Below, piece after piece: positions 12,775 through 26,532 of a DNA stretch of 64,000 nt. The number at the start of each line of letters is the position of its first letter. Position 1 is the stretch's first letter. The notes below the pieces were generated by a model, which was not told where the DNA came from, ran no database searches, and saw nothing but the letters and a program-made list of their open reading frames with translations. The stretch is from Purshia tridentata. Lineage: Eukaryota; Streptophyta; Magnoliopsida; Rosales; Rosaceae. The position numbers were made by a program, and so were the translations under genes. Location: assembly GCA_003254885.1 (NCBI GenBank), contig QANT01005791.1, positions 42,945-106,944 on the forward strand, given 5' to 3'.

Positions 12775-14720
12775 CTAGAGTCTTGAGGGCATTCCTCCAG
12801 CTACCACCAACGTTTCTCCTGTTATGTAAGAAGCATCATCAGATGCCAAAAAGGCAGCGGCAGCAGCCATGTCTTCAGTGGTACCAAGCCTATTAAGTAA
12901 CGACTTCTCCTCCAGGGACTTCCTCTGCAATAAATTTCAATTCAAATTCAGTCAATCACGAAGGTCACTGCCCAAGATCCTTTGGAACTGTACCCAACAC
13001 GGTCTACATATATAAATATACACATACATACTTACCACTTCATCAGTTTTTGTAATGTATGAGGCAAAGTTTGTAGGTACAAAACCAGGAGCAACACAGT
13101 TTACACGAATATCTGGGGCCATTTCACTAGCAAGGGCCTAAAGTAAGACCAGCAAACAATAAGCAGAAGAAAATGCGTGGTTTGTGGAGTTGTTGAAGAA
13201 ATATATGAGGTAAAACATGAACCATGTCCATACCTTGGTTAGCCCAAGAAGGGCTGTTTTAGTGACCCCATACATTGCCATGCCAGCTGGTGGTGGGTTG
13301 AAGCCAGCAATTGAGGAAATGAGAACAACAGAAGAACCCTTCTTCAAGTGAGGAGCTGCCTCCTGTTAAATAACCAAGTTGTATCAAACATGGCATATTA
13401 AACTAAAATTTTATATACATGGAATATGTGAAGACTAAAGAGAGGATCAAAATAATTTGTTCCAAAGGTCCACCATTTATTGCAGCTCAAACAGAAAATT
13501 TCATGGCATTTTACCTTTAGAAGAAGTATAGAAGCTTTGACATTTATTTCCCATAGCTTGTCAAGCACAGATTCTTGGGTTTCCAATATGCTATCAATTG
13601 ATGGATTGGCAGCAGCATTTGATACAACCACGTCTATTTTTCCATATTTCTGCAAAAAAAAAAAAAAAAAAAACTTAGTAAAGTTCAAACATTTAACAGA
13701 ATGACATTGAAGAACCTTTTGAAAAAAGTCAGAGTGACCGTTTATAATGAAAAGAGATCATCCCCATTGGGTGGTAAGTTAAAATCATATATTTTAATCA
13801 TAGGGTAGATTTAATTATAATGCAGTAGCCTAATAGAGAGCTTTTTTACTGGTCTGACTTCCACAAGTTGATAGGCCTACATAAAAGCCAAACTTCCCAC
13901 ATCTCTTAAAGTTTCTGTTTATATCTCTTGTCATTCTTTGATAATAAATGTAAAATTCAAGGTTTCTACAACGTTCATACCTGCACAGTCTTGTTTATGA
14001 GATTCTTCCTTTGTTGTTCATTTGACACATGACAAACGATTCCCAACGCTTCAATTCCTTGAGCTTTAAGTTTCTCAACTGCTTCATCTACGTTTTTCTG
14101 CAACAATTCAATCAAACACGAAAAACTTCATGTCAGCATATCCATTCAAAAAAACAACATAGAAATTACAGATAGCAAAAGAAGCAAAATTTGTGACTCA
14201 AACTCGTACCACTTCAGCTCAATATATTAAACCTGTAATGTATAAATCTATAAACTAATTGAATTGTGACTATTAAGTTCCTCTGCTCATTTTTCTATGG
14301 AATTAAATTATGGGTGGCAGGACACCCAATTCGATAGAGCAGATTGGCCCAATGAGCCGAGCTTAACTTTTTATTTCATTTTCCTTACAAATTTCATCAA
14401 GTTTCTCACTTATCACAAACCAAATTCAGTGTTTCATTTTTCTTTCCCAGTTCTCACAGAATGACAGAAGCCAAACAAAAAACAGAAAAAAAAACAAATC
14501 ATATTTGACAAAAATAGAGAAAACCCAGATGAATTCTGGAAGAACAAAAGGCCAATCAATTCAAAATTGAATCGGGACTAACCTGCCTGCGGGACGAGAT
14601 GACAACAGAGGCGCCTTCCAAGCCGAGGCGCTCGGCGATGCCGAAGCCGATGCCCTGAGTTGAAGCGGTGACAATAGCAACCTTCCCTTGGAATCTCTTC
14701 CCAATCTTCGTTTTCTCCAT
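12775..14720 (-). CDS. IBR1: IBR1 / SDRa, peroxisomal short-chain dehydrogenase
   Basis: Short-chain dehydrogenase/reductase that acts in peroxisomal chain-shortening of indole-3-butyric acid to indole-3-acetic acid. Six exons: 14583-14720, 13981-14097, 13515-13649, 13234-13362, 13036-13137 and 12775-12924. They sum to 257 codons with stop (256 aa), close to the usual 254 for this family. Visible parts are a Rossmann start ([13 protein letters not shown]), SNAAAN near the cofactor site, the Ser of SSIAG, the catalytic YGVTK, and a C-terminal SRL directly before the stop. SRL is a PTS1 peroxisome signal and is what separates IBR1/SDRa from cytosolic tropinone-reductase-like SDRs. The ATG at 14720 was chosen over an in-frame upstream TTG. 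The intron before exon 3 ends in a run of about 19 T, a very strong acceptor tract. Confidence 0.93.
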
Positions 14721-16308
14721 ATTTTCTTTCTTCGGTTTCTCCGGAACCAAACAAGTAGTCAGTTGTTTTAAGCTAAGCAGGCAAGGAGGGACCAGACAGC
14801 TGCGCTATTATTTTAACACACAATTATTGCCTACTCTACTACTCACACTGGCATAAACTTGAGAGTTGAGATCAAATATACCGAACCAGAGAAGACGATT
14901 AAACTAATTATTTATCTCAGTAATTATTCTATGTTATATTTTCATGCAAATTATTTATAAATTATAACCATGTTTTGAACTTGATTAATTAAAAACTCTC
15001 GCCCTTAATAAAATTAATTCAAACCTTCTATTACGGATTTAATCTCTCTCAAAATTCCAGATCAACTAATATTCATCAAAGTTTAACCTCCATTTTTTTT
15101 TTATATTCTAGTTTCACCTTTTCTATATATAGAAATTACAAAAAAGGCAATAAAACATTTGAACAATAAAAAATAGGGATTTGTAAGGGTAAATTCCTAT
15201 TTTTTAATCTCCTCTCTTTCTAAAATATAGAATATGTTTGGTAAAGCCGTTATGTTAGAGATTAACTTTGAAACTAAACCATAATATAAACGCCTTCAAA
15301 TCGAACATTTATATATTAAAATTTTTAATTGACTTATTTGTAAATAGTCTTTCATTATACACCATTTTGAACATGAATGTAAATTTAAGCACTAACATTT
15401 AACTAGTGTGGTGTGGTACTAGGGGTCCACTCAAATTATAATATACATAATTATTAATGTTTAAATCCATTTAAACTTCTATCCTTGATAATTGTAAACT
15501 TGTTACAAGTGTTATATAGGTGGAGGTGTAAATAATGTCTAATAGCACTGTCAGCATTCCACAGGTATTATTACCGCCACGCACAAAAAGTTCATTTTTT
15601 GTTATTATTTAGGATATGGGATGGGAGAATAAGCATGGATTAACTTAAGTAGGGGTCGCATTTTGACGTGGAAGCAAATGACATGGTTAGCAGTCTGCGT
15701 TGTATTGATGTAATAATCTCTCTTTAATTTTCCTATCAAAAAGTGATCTCCTTTTATTATTGATTGGGAAGAGGAAGAAAACAAAACAGAACTTGTTTTT
15801 GGTGCTTTGGGGCTTCAATGTAATGTCAGCAGATTGATGACTCCATTAAAAGTTGAACTTATCATCTCTTATTAATCTTTTGACCTATTGATTTTCCTTT
15901 TGAAAAAAAAAAAGGAGAAAAACAATTTATAATGCTATTGATTCACAATCAAACATTGAAAATCTATTTTGGGGGAATCAATATCCAAAAAATGGTTTCA
16001 AACACTCTTCCACTATATAACTATAAGCACAAAAGAAAAGTACTGCCATTAATTTAATCCCAAACATGAAACATCGATACTAAGCATTAAGTTAAAAACG
16101 CTAAAACGTTCAGCACAAAGCAAAAAAACCCAAAATCATATCGTCACATGCCCATACATGATGAATTTGAACTTTTGAGAATGCAACTCTCATCAACTAA
16201 GAATACATTGGATCACGACATATGGAACATACTATCTATAACATAACATATATCCAAAAGTTATATCACCTCCATGTGCTTGTTGTACCATATTCAGTAA
16301 CAAATTTT
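14721..16308. other. Spacer between IBR1 promoter and EHD 3' end
   Basis: IBR1 and the EHD gene lie in tandem on the minus strand, so this 1.6 kb must contain the IBR1 promoter (right of 14720) and the EHD terminator region (left of 16309). It is AT-rich. No ORF, RNA gene or clear repeat was recognised. Confidence 0.55.
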
Positions 16309-19300
16309 TTAATCATATGGATTTCTGAATTTCTTCAGGAGCTCTGGGATTTCATACCCAAGCATGTCATCTACAGCTTGAATCATTTTGGGTTTCAATT
16401 TCTCAAATTTATCGATGTTGTAACTGCTCAGGACCTCTCTAAAGTGGTCCACATTTGGAAAGTCACCTGCTGGTAAATGGTACTCCTTCTGAACCTGTTT
16501 TGAAAAACTTGTAAGTACGCTTGGAAAGATATTAAAGGTAAAGAGTTTGTGAGAAAGATCTAAAGACCTTTGCAAATTCATCTTCAAGATTATCGATGAG
16601 TCGTTGCTGAGTCTTTGCTTTGCCCATCATGGCAGGCATCTCTTTCTTAAGATGACTCATTATGTAGGCATGAATCTTAGCAGCTCTAGCACGCTTGACA
16701 AATTCATTGATCTGCAATAGCATTGCCAAAAGTAAGTTTATTAGTATGTGCATATATCAGTATATGCCCTAAATGCAATGCGAACAGAGAAGAGCAACCC
16801 AGTCTTATTTAGCATATAGCCCAAAGAACATAAGAAAGAGCAAAATGAGAGACATAAAATCTTACTCGGCGATCACAAGCCTTCTTTGGTATATCAACCA
16901 AGTCTGCAAGGAGGTCATCTTGTTCTCTCTCAAAAAGGTCTTGACCCATGGGGCCAACAGCAGCTTCATTAACAGGTTTGTCATTAAATGAGCTGCAAAG
17001 AAAAGAAAAAAAAAACGAAAAACCAAGGTAGAAAGAAATCAAATACACATCTCAAAATAATTTAACAAATTCAAAAAAAAAAAAACAACCTTACCCAATG
17101 TAAACACGCGAAACCTCAGGAGTGTTCAAAACCTTTCCAAGCGACCACATTAATGCCCCATAAACTCTCATCAGCTACAATATGTAACCAAAGGGTTAGT
17201 AAGTTGAAAGGTACTATCGTAAAAAGTAAAATGTCCGGGGCCAAACCAATAAAAAACTAGGCACACATCTCACTTGTTGAGTATCAACTTGATCCGCTTT
17301 GTTCAAAACCACTCGAATTTTGTCATCATGACCACGCAGAGATGAAATCACGCGCTTGAATTCATCACTGATATCAAGCTTGTGAGGATCAAACAAAAGA
17401 AGAATGAGATCACATTTTGCAGCAAACCATGATATAACACCAGTGAAATCATAACTCCTTTGTGTTCGTTGCTTTTCTCCAGATAAAACCCCAGGCGTGT
17501 CCACCAATGTAATCTCATCTAGCAACTACAATCATAAACGCAAAGATTAGCTTCTGTGCATGGGACGATAATGATTGTTATGATGATAAATTCACTGAAA
17601 ATTTTAAATAAACAGATAGCTATTAAACGTTCAAAACTCACTGGATGTGGCATTTGAGAGCACTGAAATTTTGATAAGAATGCACCTCCAAAAGTTGTTA
17701 GACCACTGAAAGGCATGTCTGCCTGAACAGCTATGGTATTTCCAGGAATACTCCTTTCATCAGGTCCGGACTGAGTACAAATGCAATCATCTGTTATACT
17801 AAGAACATTTGGCACACAATATGAACCTCGCATAAAGAAAAAGTGTAAATAAACAATGAAAACTTGATTAGCTTTTAAAAGGGAAGCATGGTGAGTAACA
17901 ATTTTACCATCACAACAACAAATCTATCAGTTGTAGGCTCTGGACCAATATGAGCTCCTGTTCAAATAAGAGAGTTAATTATTTAACTAGTATTGTTGTC
18001 ATGTCAACTAATCACACCAGAGAGAGAGCTTAACAAACCTGGGTAGTTACATCTTAACAAATGTTTTATAAATGTTGTCTTTCCAGTTGAATACTGACCC
18101 AAAAGCATAACCATGGGCTTAGCATCAAAATCACTGTTAGTCTGCAAAGAAAGTAGTCCATGAATTTAACAAATGTTTTCTACCTAAACCAAACAATATG
18201 CTAACAAGAGCAAAACATATTTGATTCCCCAACAAACACTTTTTTTTTTTGGGCCATATTCCCCAACAAATTTGAAAGACAATAAACTGAACTAAATCAA
18301 ATATATCATAGTAAATACATCAAAACACATGGAAAATCCACTCACCAGTAGTGGAGATCCAAAATCATTGAAGCGGTATGCAAATTCTAATGGCTTTAGC
18401 TTTTCAATATACAATCTCTTCAAACCATCGACTATAGATGTAACAGCATTAAGCGGTAACTGAAAAGAAAAAATTTGAAACTGATCAGGCAATAAGATAA
18501 AATGAGGACATCCCTTTATAAATATTTAAAAACGAGTTGATCTATAAATTGCAAGAAAAACTTATCAAAGACTAAAATTAAAAACTGAACACCTTTACCA
18601 CAGACTTGGGAGTAAAAAACAAACAATATATGTGCCAAAATGTAGGTCTAACTAGGTGGTTACATTTAAGACAATGTCATATTTCATAAACTAGAATACA
18701 CGTCTATAGGAAAACTAACTATTTTCAGTTAATTGATTGAATAAGTAAAGAAACACCTTAAAAAGATAATTCAATTGAAAAAAAAGGGTACAATGAGTAA
18801 AAGATGTAGTGTTAATTGTAATTCAACAATAAGGACAATAGACTTAGCATCGCTATTTACATATGCAAATTGCAAATGACAAAATTTTGGAAAGGTGACA
18901 CTGCAGCAGTTCTAAAGCAACTTAGTCAAAATAAAACATTATCTTTGATAGCATAATGGACATGAGATCTCACTTTCTTCACAGATTTTGAAGCAAACCG
19001 AGCTGATGGTTGAGATTGAGTGATCCCTACATCATGACCGACCAAGTAATTTAGTGAAAAATCATAACAATTTCATTCACAAAAGTGGGATGGATTTTCT
19101 AACCATTTACTCCCTGTCCATTTGCCATTGAACTCTTGTTTTTCTGTTGACATAAAATTGAGAAAAGAATAAGTGAAATTAATAGTATATAAAACAAAGG
19201 CACAAAGTAGGAAAAGGGCAAAATACTCACGGCTACTAAAGCATCCAAACCTTCTATAAGTGGAGGTTTTATGTTTTCCCAGTCAACTGCATTTATACAA

Positions 19301-20141
19301 GAATATAATGTTAAATAGTTTGAAAGCAAAACATTCTAGCAAGCCTCAAGGAAAGGCTTTCCAATATTAACTTGAGAAACAAAATAATGAGACCAAGTTA
19401 ATATGTTTTCCACTTGCCTTCAGTTTTGAGGATGTCTGGGCTAAGTTCATGTTCTTGTGCCAAGGAAACCAACTATCAAAATTCCACCACAGATGAAATT
19501 GAGAATATGTTACAACATCTAATTTAAGACATCCCAAAATTATATACAACCTGCATTGCAGTAACAAACTCCGTAAAGCCTAAAAACCCTTGTCGTTTCG
19601 AATCAGCAATTGCCCAAACCTTCAACAATAATCAGAAACAGAAAGTGAGTTTCATACAACCATTTCCTAATACCAATGAACGAGGATAACTGCAAGCAAA
19701 ATTTTTCTGCCAAAAACATTGATGTTGCATCAGTCTAATTATATAAGGATACAATAATTTGGTGACACATATCGATCCAAGGGGGAAACCATAAAATCTT
19801 CAAACAACACCGTAAACCAAAAGCAGTAAAATCCAAGATAGCTATCAGCTTAAGTTAACAAAGTGAAACGTGCAAACCTGCTTGAGTTCTTGACGAGAAA
19901 GCTTGGACATGGCGAGGAACTTAGTGGCTTCATTACCAGTAATACGACCATCTCCATCTAAACCAGAACAGCATAATTAAGATCAAATTAATCCAAAAAA
20001 AATGTGAGATTAAAAACTGATTAAGATTTAAAGGGAAATACACATATATATACCAGAATCAACCAAGTTGAACCATTCCTGATAAATCTTCTGCTGCTCT
20101 TTCGGGCACGCATGGCCGATCGGACCCGATCCAATCTCCAT
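16309..20141 (-). CDS. EHD1: Plant EH-domain ATPase (EHD1/EHD2), endocytic membrane remodelling
   Basis: Dynamin-like membrane-bending ATPase of plant endocytosis and recycling. Sixteen exons: 20054-20141, 19878-19957, 19551-19619, 19418-19472, 19231-19286, 19104-19143, 18974-19026, 18346-18459, 18039-18141, 17908-17957, 17642-17770, 17274-17525, 17095-17174, 16866-16992, 16568-16711 and 16309-16494. They sum to 542 codons with stop (541 aa; Arabidopsis EHDs are about 545). The EH/EF-hand domain is N-terminal, as in plants, with DSDGDG from residue 28. The P-loop GQYSTGKT is at 200-207, DTPG at 288-291 and NKAD at 354-357, and the helical C-terminus ends NPYD. The intron after exon 4 starts GC (AAG|GCAAGT); all others are GT-AG. 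EHD1 versus EHD2 orthology is not settled; adjacency to IBR1 recalls Arabidopsis EHD2. Confidence 0.95.
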
Positions 20142-21576
20142 TTGAAGGCCAACAGTAACGCACTTGGAATTTGAAAAACGAAATGAGTGAGAGTGAGAGT
20201 GAGAGAGAGAGAGGGGTTTATCTGTTTTTGGCGCTCGGACGAAATGTTATTTTGCCAACGAAATAGTTGATACTGGAAAGGTAAAACGCGGTTCGCGTTT
20301 GAAATTAAGCGGGGTCCACCAGGGTCACTGTGGAACGTTAAATCAGATTGATTTAACTGATGGCTACGTTTGGGCCATATGATGAGCATGGTTACTTCGA
20401 CGTTTACGTGTTGGGCTGTTGTTGTAGTGCCACCGAGTAACGCACAGCATAAGGAGGTGGGGGCGTTTGTAGTGTATTCACACTTGAGATAAATTTTATC
20501 TTCGCTGCAATGACGGAAGCATATCTTGAACTTTGAACTTTGAATTTCCGACAAACAAAAAAATATTTGAATTCAGGTGTCATGGGCCAACTGGACTTTA
20601 TGAGATTGTAGCCAACTAATTGCTACCATTGATGCTTTGGCCCATACGAAAATGCTTTCTAGTTCCATTTTAGATAGATAAATTTAGGGATAATCACAAA
20701 AACAATCCCCAAATTATGATCGGTTTTGTATTTTACCCCACTAATTATTTATTAAGATATTTCAGCCCATAGACTAATCTCCGCACCAAAGTCCAATTCC
20801 GTCAACTTATGAAAAATTATTAGATATAACCAATATACCGTTAAATAGTGTAACCAATATAATATGTAAGGGTATTATTAGACGACGTATTTATATTTTT
20901 AAAGTATAATATTAATAACGTTCACTCATATTATAACATATAAATTTGTTATACCACATCACACGTGGTAGTATATTGGTTATACAAAATAATTTCTTTA
21001 ATTTGTGGTGCCAAACAAGTGCCACGCATGCATAACATGTGAAATTTGCAACAGCTTTGATAGAATAAGGTTTGGTGATGAAAGAATAATAGTATATGGA
21101 GTAAAATGTCACAATAATAATAGGTGGGATAAATTGTAAAAATCATCATATTATGAGTTACTTTGGTAATTTTCTCATAAATTTATGCAAGATGAGGTCT
21201 CCAATAAGAGCAATAGAAAAAAAAATGTTGGTTAGAATGATATACATATATGAGAACAAATAATAAAAAACTGAATCTTAACTTAACAATCAAGCAAGTA
21301 TCTCCGTTGAAAGGGTTGTAGAATTACCTTTACTTAAATTCAATTATCCGGAATAGAAAAAACATAACAATCAAGAATAAATACATATTAATTAATAATA
21401 CAATCATAAGCCAATAGCAACCATTGAAATTAAAAAAGAAAATTGATATACCACAAATTAACTTCCCAGACTTGCACCATCAAAACGAATTCAGCTTCTC
21501 TTGCCATTAGCAAGGAAAAATAAAAGAAAACTAAAAACAGTTTCTTCTACTGGCAGACAAAGCCATGCATGACAAA
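20142..21576. other. EHD promoter and RIN4 3' region
   Basis: This 1.4-kb AT-rich spacer lies between two minus-strand genes. A GA/GT-rich stretch at 20185-20215 falls in the EHD leader. ORFs here, including a 177-codon one overlapping EHD exon 1, are unrelated to any family I know. Nothing else could be supported. Confidence 0.55.
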
Positions 21577-24500
21577 TCACTCCCTTGCGCTTGGAGAAAG
21601 ACAGCAGCAAATCTACGTACGCAAGAACACAAGGATATAAACATTATATTTAATACGTAGATTGATGAAATAAAAAGAAAAATGCTACATTAAATTGTAG
21701 TAAATAAGCTTTGTCCAGATCATGAAATGTATAATATATACGCGCAAAACCTTATAGCATGCATGAGAAATAGGCAGTTGGGAATACATGTATGTGATGG
21801 TCATATGTGATCTCTCTTTTATAATATGCATGTGAGTTTCTTATAACATGCGTATTGTGAGAGAACGGTCATATATAACTGCCGAGAAGAGCTTGCCTAT
21901 TGACGTGGTATCTCCAATATGAGAGAAAAAAAGGTCGAAACGTACATTGAGTTATAAGAGCATTGCTTTCTCTCAAATTAAGGTGCCATGTCACTATCCT
22001 CGTGATTGCCACATAAATTAATTTATATATGATATATGAGGCTCACATCCATACATGTTTTGAGAATGTCACATGTGATCGTTACCGACAAAAAATTTAC
22101 ATGTTGAAGTAGCATACCTTTGATGATTTAGAAGAAGATTTTCCACGTTTATTGGCAGTTGTATCCCAATTTTTGTTTGGTGTTGGGGGTGGGAACTTAT
22201 TGGAACTTGCAGTGTCCTTTTCTTCTTTCACTTTATTGAATATGATAGTATAGCCTTCCCCTGATTGAGGGTCCTTTTCGTCCCAATCCCCAAATTTGGG
22301 TATTGACGCTGCTCTATTATGCTGTCAGTCACATTATTACACAATTTTACAGAAAATGTCAATGTATGTATATATATATATATATAGATCATTCCTTTTC
22401 TAATTTTGAGAAGAAAAATCAAGCTAATGTTTTAATTTAATTTCATCGGATCAGCATTTTGGCATTGTATAGTTCTTTCGAAATAAGCATCATAATTAAG
22501 TATTGGCGCCAAATAAATAAGACTATAAGTAAGACAAAGGTAGTAAAAATAGTTCAATATGCTTAATTTCATAGAGTTTTCATTCAAACTTTCCAACAAT
22601 TTGTGTGAAGGCAAATTAAACAGTTAATTTGCGCTTAAAATCTTACATGTCATATATGATTTGACATTATACAGAGAAATTTGATCGATTTGGAAGTGAA
22701 TATTGTAACATACTAACAAGACGTACTCGTGATGTAAGTTTTGGACCTGAATTGTTTTTTTACCTAATTTTGTTCATTTTACCTTCATGTAATTAAACAT
22801 AACTATAAATTTAGAGCACACATTCATACGAGAATAAATATAGATAACGGTGGAGATTATACAGTTCGGCAAGAAATATATATGACTCAAAGCTAGAGAG
22901 AGAGAGAGAGAGACTTACAGTGTCAGTGTTGGAAGAGTGATGAGTGGTGGCACTAGTACTCCTGGGTCTGCTGCTATTCATGCTATTATGTCCACGACCC
23001 GATTGAGACTGATGAGAGATGCTATGATCACTTCCAACCGACGAAGCCAAACCACTCTTCCTCCGATCAGATCTCTCGCGCCTGTGTCTTCCCATCAGCG
23101 CATAATCCGAATTGCTCCTCTCGGAATCCGACGACGTCGTATTCTTCGGCCGGTTCCCACCACCAGAAACCTTACGCCGCTGATTCATCAAATTGTTTCT
23201 TCGATCCGCTGCTTTCTCTGTTGACGACTTGTTGATGTTGGTGCTGGAACCTGCCGCGGTCGCATGGTAAGGATGCTGAGGCCGCGGCGCAGAGGATTCC
23301 AAGCCCAACATGCCCTTGAAGGCCTCCGGGTTGTCTTCCGGGTCGTTTGGGTTGCGCTTGATGACGGACCCGTCTTTCTCTTTGCGTGCGTTCTCGAAAC
23401 ATGCAGTGATTTGAATGTTGTCATTGCTGTCCCAGTCGCCAAATTTTGGGACATGGGGTTTTTTCTGCGCCCAAGAACTCATTCTTCATCAAAATTAACC
23501 ACCACTATTTTACAATCGGAGAATGAATTAACGGTAATTTTGACAGTAGGGTTTCGATGAAAGAGTCACACACACATCATGTACATATGTATAATATATG
23601 AAACTATAAATAAATAAAAGAAAAAAAGCAAAGTTTTGCCTTTGTTTTTACGATCTAGCTGAGACGAGAAATATAAATTACCAGTATCTACTTTCTCGGA
23701 AATCAGTCCAGTATCATGAATATGGCAATATTGGATATTATGGTATCAAAGTAGTCCCTTAATTTATTACCAGAAAATGTATTCCAATTAATATCCTCAA
23801 GAAAATACAAAATATTCGCTCCATACACAATTGGCCGGCCGGCCAGTGTAAATTACCTAATTAAACCCTATACAGAATCTTAACCAAAAAATATATATTA
23901 CTATAGGGAATACTTTACAAGGCCATTAATGGACATACACATACATGACCTATAATTTGGGCTATATAAAAAATGACCATCAAGAGAAAAATACCCTAGC
24001 TTCATGTGACTTATTAATTGTAGGTCATAGTGTGGTGTTGAAATATAGATGGGATCGATGAGGTTTATTTCGGTCGGTATCGCCATATTTTTGGCCTTCA
24101 AACACCTTTAGAGGTTTTGCGTGACTTCCTTTAAAAGGCCACTATATGTGAACGGTACGTAATGTCATGCTCATGCAATTATGGGTAACTTAATATTGTT
24201 GAATTAAGTAGTAGTCCACCAAAAGCTTCAAAACTTTTGACTTTAGCAATTAATACGTACATAGATATATAGATAGAAAAGTAGTTCATATGAGCTTTAT
24301 ATTAATACCCCTTAATAGATTAGGCCTAAGGCCTAGACCACATTATTAATTTAAGTGAATATATGTACTATAAAGATATAGTGATTTAGTGAAATGCAAA
24401 AATTAATTCATCAATCGAATTTAATCGAATCGATTCAAAAACTCTAATGGGATTCAATTAATGAAAATCAATCAACATCAATGCAAATCAATACTCAAAA

Positions 24501-24762
24501 ACCGACATTAATTGCAGTATGAATATTAAGTAATCAAACAAATCCTTGACATTTATTCCTTAAAGAAAAGGGAATAATTCCAAAACCATGCATGAAGCAA
24601 GACATGAACCCAAAATTATAAAAATAAGAAAGTATATATGGGGGTAATTAATCAACCACCCTAATTTACCCAAAAAAAAGAAAGCAGAAGCCACGATCAA
24701 TATATATATATATATAGCATATAGGATCATAATAATGATAAAGAAAGAACACTTACAGCCAT
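21577..24762 (-). CDS. RIN4: RIN4-like immune regulator with two NOI domains
   Basis: Plasma-membrane-tethered hub of plant immunity, guarded by NLR receptors and cut by AvrRpt2-type proteases. Proposed exons: 24757-24762 (ATG GCT only), 22919-23464, 22118-22321 and 21577-21612. They give 264 codons with stop (263 aa). The N-NOI has VPKFGDW (7-13) and the C-NOI has IPKFGDW (191-197) followed by GYT and FNKV. Both fit the AvrRpt2 cleavage consensus, though the second has Ile for Val. The middle is Ser/Arg-rich and disordered. The 36-nt last exon encodes ICCCLSPSARE, whose three cysteines (254-256) should be the palmitoylated anchor. The tiny first exon is inferred because NOI proteins usually start Met-Ala before this splice site. 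A simpler start, ATG at 23482 giving MSSWAQ, is open in frame and is the alternative. Confidence 0.88.
22896..22913. repeat. (AG)n microsatellite at a RIN4 5' splice site
   Basis: An AG run of about 18 bp lies directly inside the RIN4 intron after exon 2. On the gene strand the donor GTAAG is followed at once by (TC)n. Confidence 0.8.
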
Positions 24763-25020
24763 AAATGGAGTGAGTTATTTTGTAGAAGTAAGTCCTTGAT
24801 CGAAGAAGAAAGGTTTAGAATATATACATATATCAAGAAGAAGAAGAAAAAGAAAGAAGGGCTCTGCAGCAGGAATGTACGTTTGAATTTTGAGCACCAG
24901 GAAAACTGCTCACTGTGAATGGTCGATGATGATCTGATCGATGGTTACAAAGTTTCCAAAGCGTGTAAAAATCTCTTACACAGTCACAACCCGAGAGCAA
25001 CACAACAATGTGTTTGTTTG

Positions 25021-25056
25021 TTTGCTAGCTAGCTACCTAGCTACCTAGCTACCTAC
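25021..25056. repeat. Tetranucleotide TAGC/TACC-type microsatellite
   Basis: Repeats of GCTA and CCTA units (GCTAGCTAGCTACCTAGCTA and onward) lie upstream of the RIN4 gene. Likely polymorphic. Confidence 0.75.
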
Positions 25057-26525
25057 TTCAAAAAAAGAAAAAAAAAAAAGGAAAAAAGAAAAGAAGAGAG
25101 TATATGCTAATATTATTGCCTTGAAATGAGGGTTTTGTCGTACTCTGTACATCTTATTCCTTGTCAGCATTCTCACGAGCAAAACTTCTGCAAGTAGTAC
25201 TGCTACTCCTTAATTTACATTGCATATTTTAATACGCGAGTATGTGTAAGATAGAAGCGTGTAGGTGTATGACAAATATCTTTAAATTCTAACACTTTAC
25301 ACGTCGAGCATAGATTCTTTATGTAGCTGGATATTCATTTTAGTACTATATTTTTAATTTTAGTTATTTAAGATAGCGTAGAAATGGTTAAGATTAAAAG
25401 CCTAGAACCATACCAAACTGAATAAGTAATCTATGCTCGTCAAATGGGATCCATAATTTGGTTGTTCAGATTTTATTAGGGGTGTATATATGCACTTTAT
25501 AATTTTGACTCGGATTGGAGTTTGGGTTTAATCAATATTTACTCGATCGGGTGAACCTGCCAACCTCTCTTGCTCTGGGCCAGATAGAGAGAGAGAGAAA
25601 AGAAAAGAGCATCGGGGGTGGGGGAGGGAGAGTGGTGTTGGTGTGAAAGCTATTGAGGGTCTGTTTGGTATCCTATTTAAGTTTTGGTGACTTTTTTCTT
25701 TTAACAATCGAGGACAAATTGAAAGATATGAGAGTTTTTAGGCGTAGTAGACAAAGTAAATTGTGAAATATTACAACGGTAAATCGAATTTGGATTATTT
25801 GTTAGTTTCTTCTCGAATTCGGAAAAAAAAAAAAACTAGCAAAAGATCTCAATCCCGTAAATTTATAATTAGGATTAAAAATGAAGGACAAACAATTAGA
25901 GAAAAAATAAATAGAATATCTAAAACCATAATTAATTGAGGATAAACAATTAGCATAAACTAGAAATATGCATGTGCTTAGTACGTCTAATGACTCTAAT
26001 CCAATTTTGTGAGGATTGAAAATATTGAGCATGATCTCATCACCTTTACAATTTTTTACTTATGGGCTATGGCTTGTATTGTTTTTGCTTTTTATTATCT
26101 TTTTTCCTATCAATAAAACTAATCGTCTGAAGTTGACAGTTTAGGGGTTAACTTATAATAAAATTTTGAAAGGAAAAAAATGTATATAAAGTATATATTA
26201 TTTTCACAATTGATCATCAAAATTCAAATTGAAGATAAACAAACGTAAAAATTTAATTACTAGGCATCAGTGCCAACTAAGATTGCCTTGGTGGCATTCA
26301 AAGGCTCTGAATGATGAACTGAAAATTTGTCTTCTTTAATTGCAAATTGTCAAATATACCCCTAAATCAAACTCCACGTATGCACATACATAAACAACAT
26401 TGTGAACCCAAAAACAAACTTAAACGTGACCAAGAATCAATTATATATAATTCCCATCTCCGAAAGAAACTCTAATAATAAGTTGTAGGAAGCATCGTCA
26501 TTCATGGAAAAAAAAAAAAAAAAAA

Positions 26526-26532
26526 NNNNNNN
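26526..26532. other. Assembly gap (7 N) within poly-A
   Basis: Seven unresolved bases are flanked on both sides by long A runs, so the true length of the homopolymer is unknown. Confidence 0.98.

Noticed and set aside
20021-20554. 177-codon minus-strand ORF upstream of EHD
   Set aside because: Overlaps EHD exon 1 in another frame; no family similarity and no splice or promoter logic.
23172-23454. Two alternative-frame ORFs inside the RIN4 exon
   Set aside because: Arg-rich shadows of the Ser/Arg-rich RIN4 coding frame.
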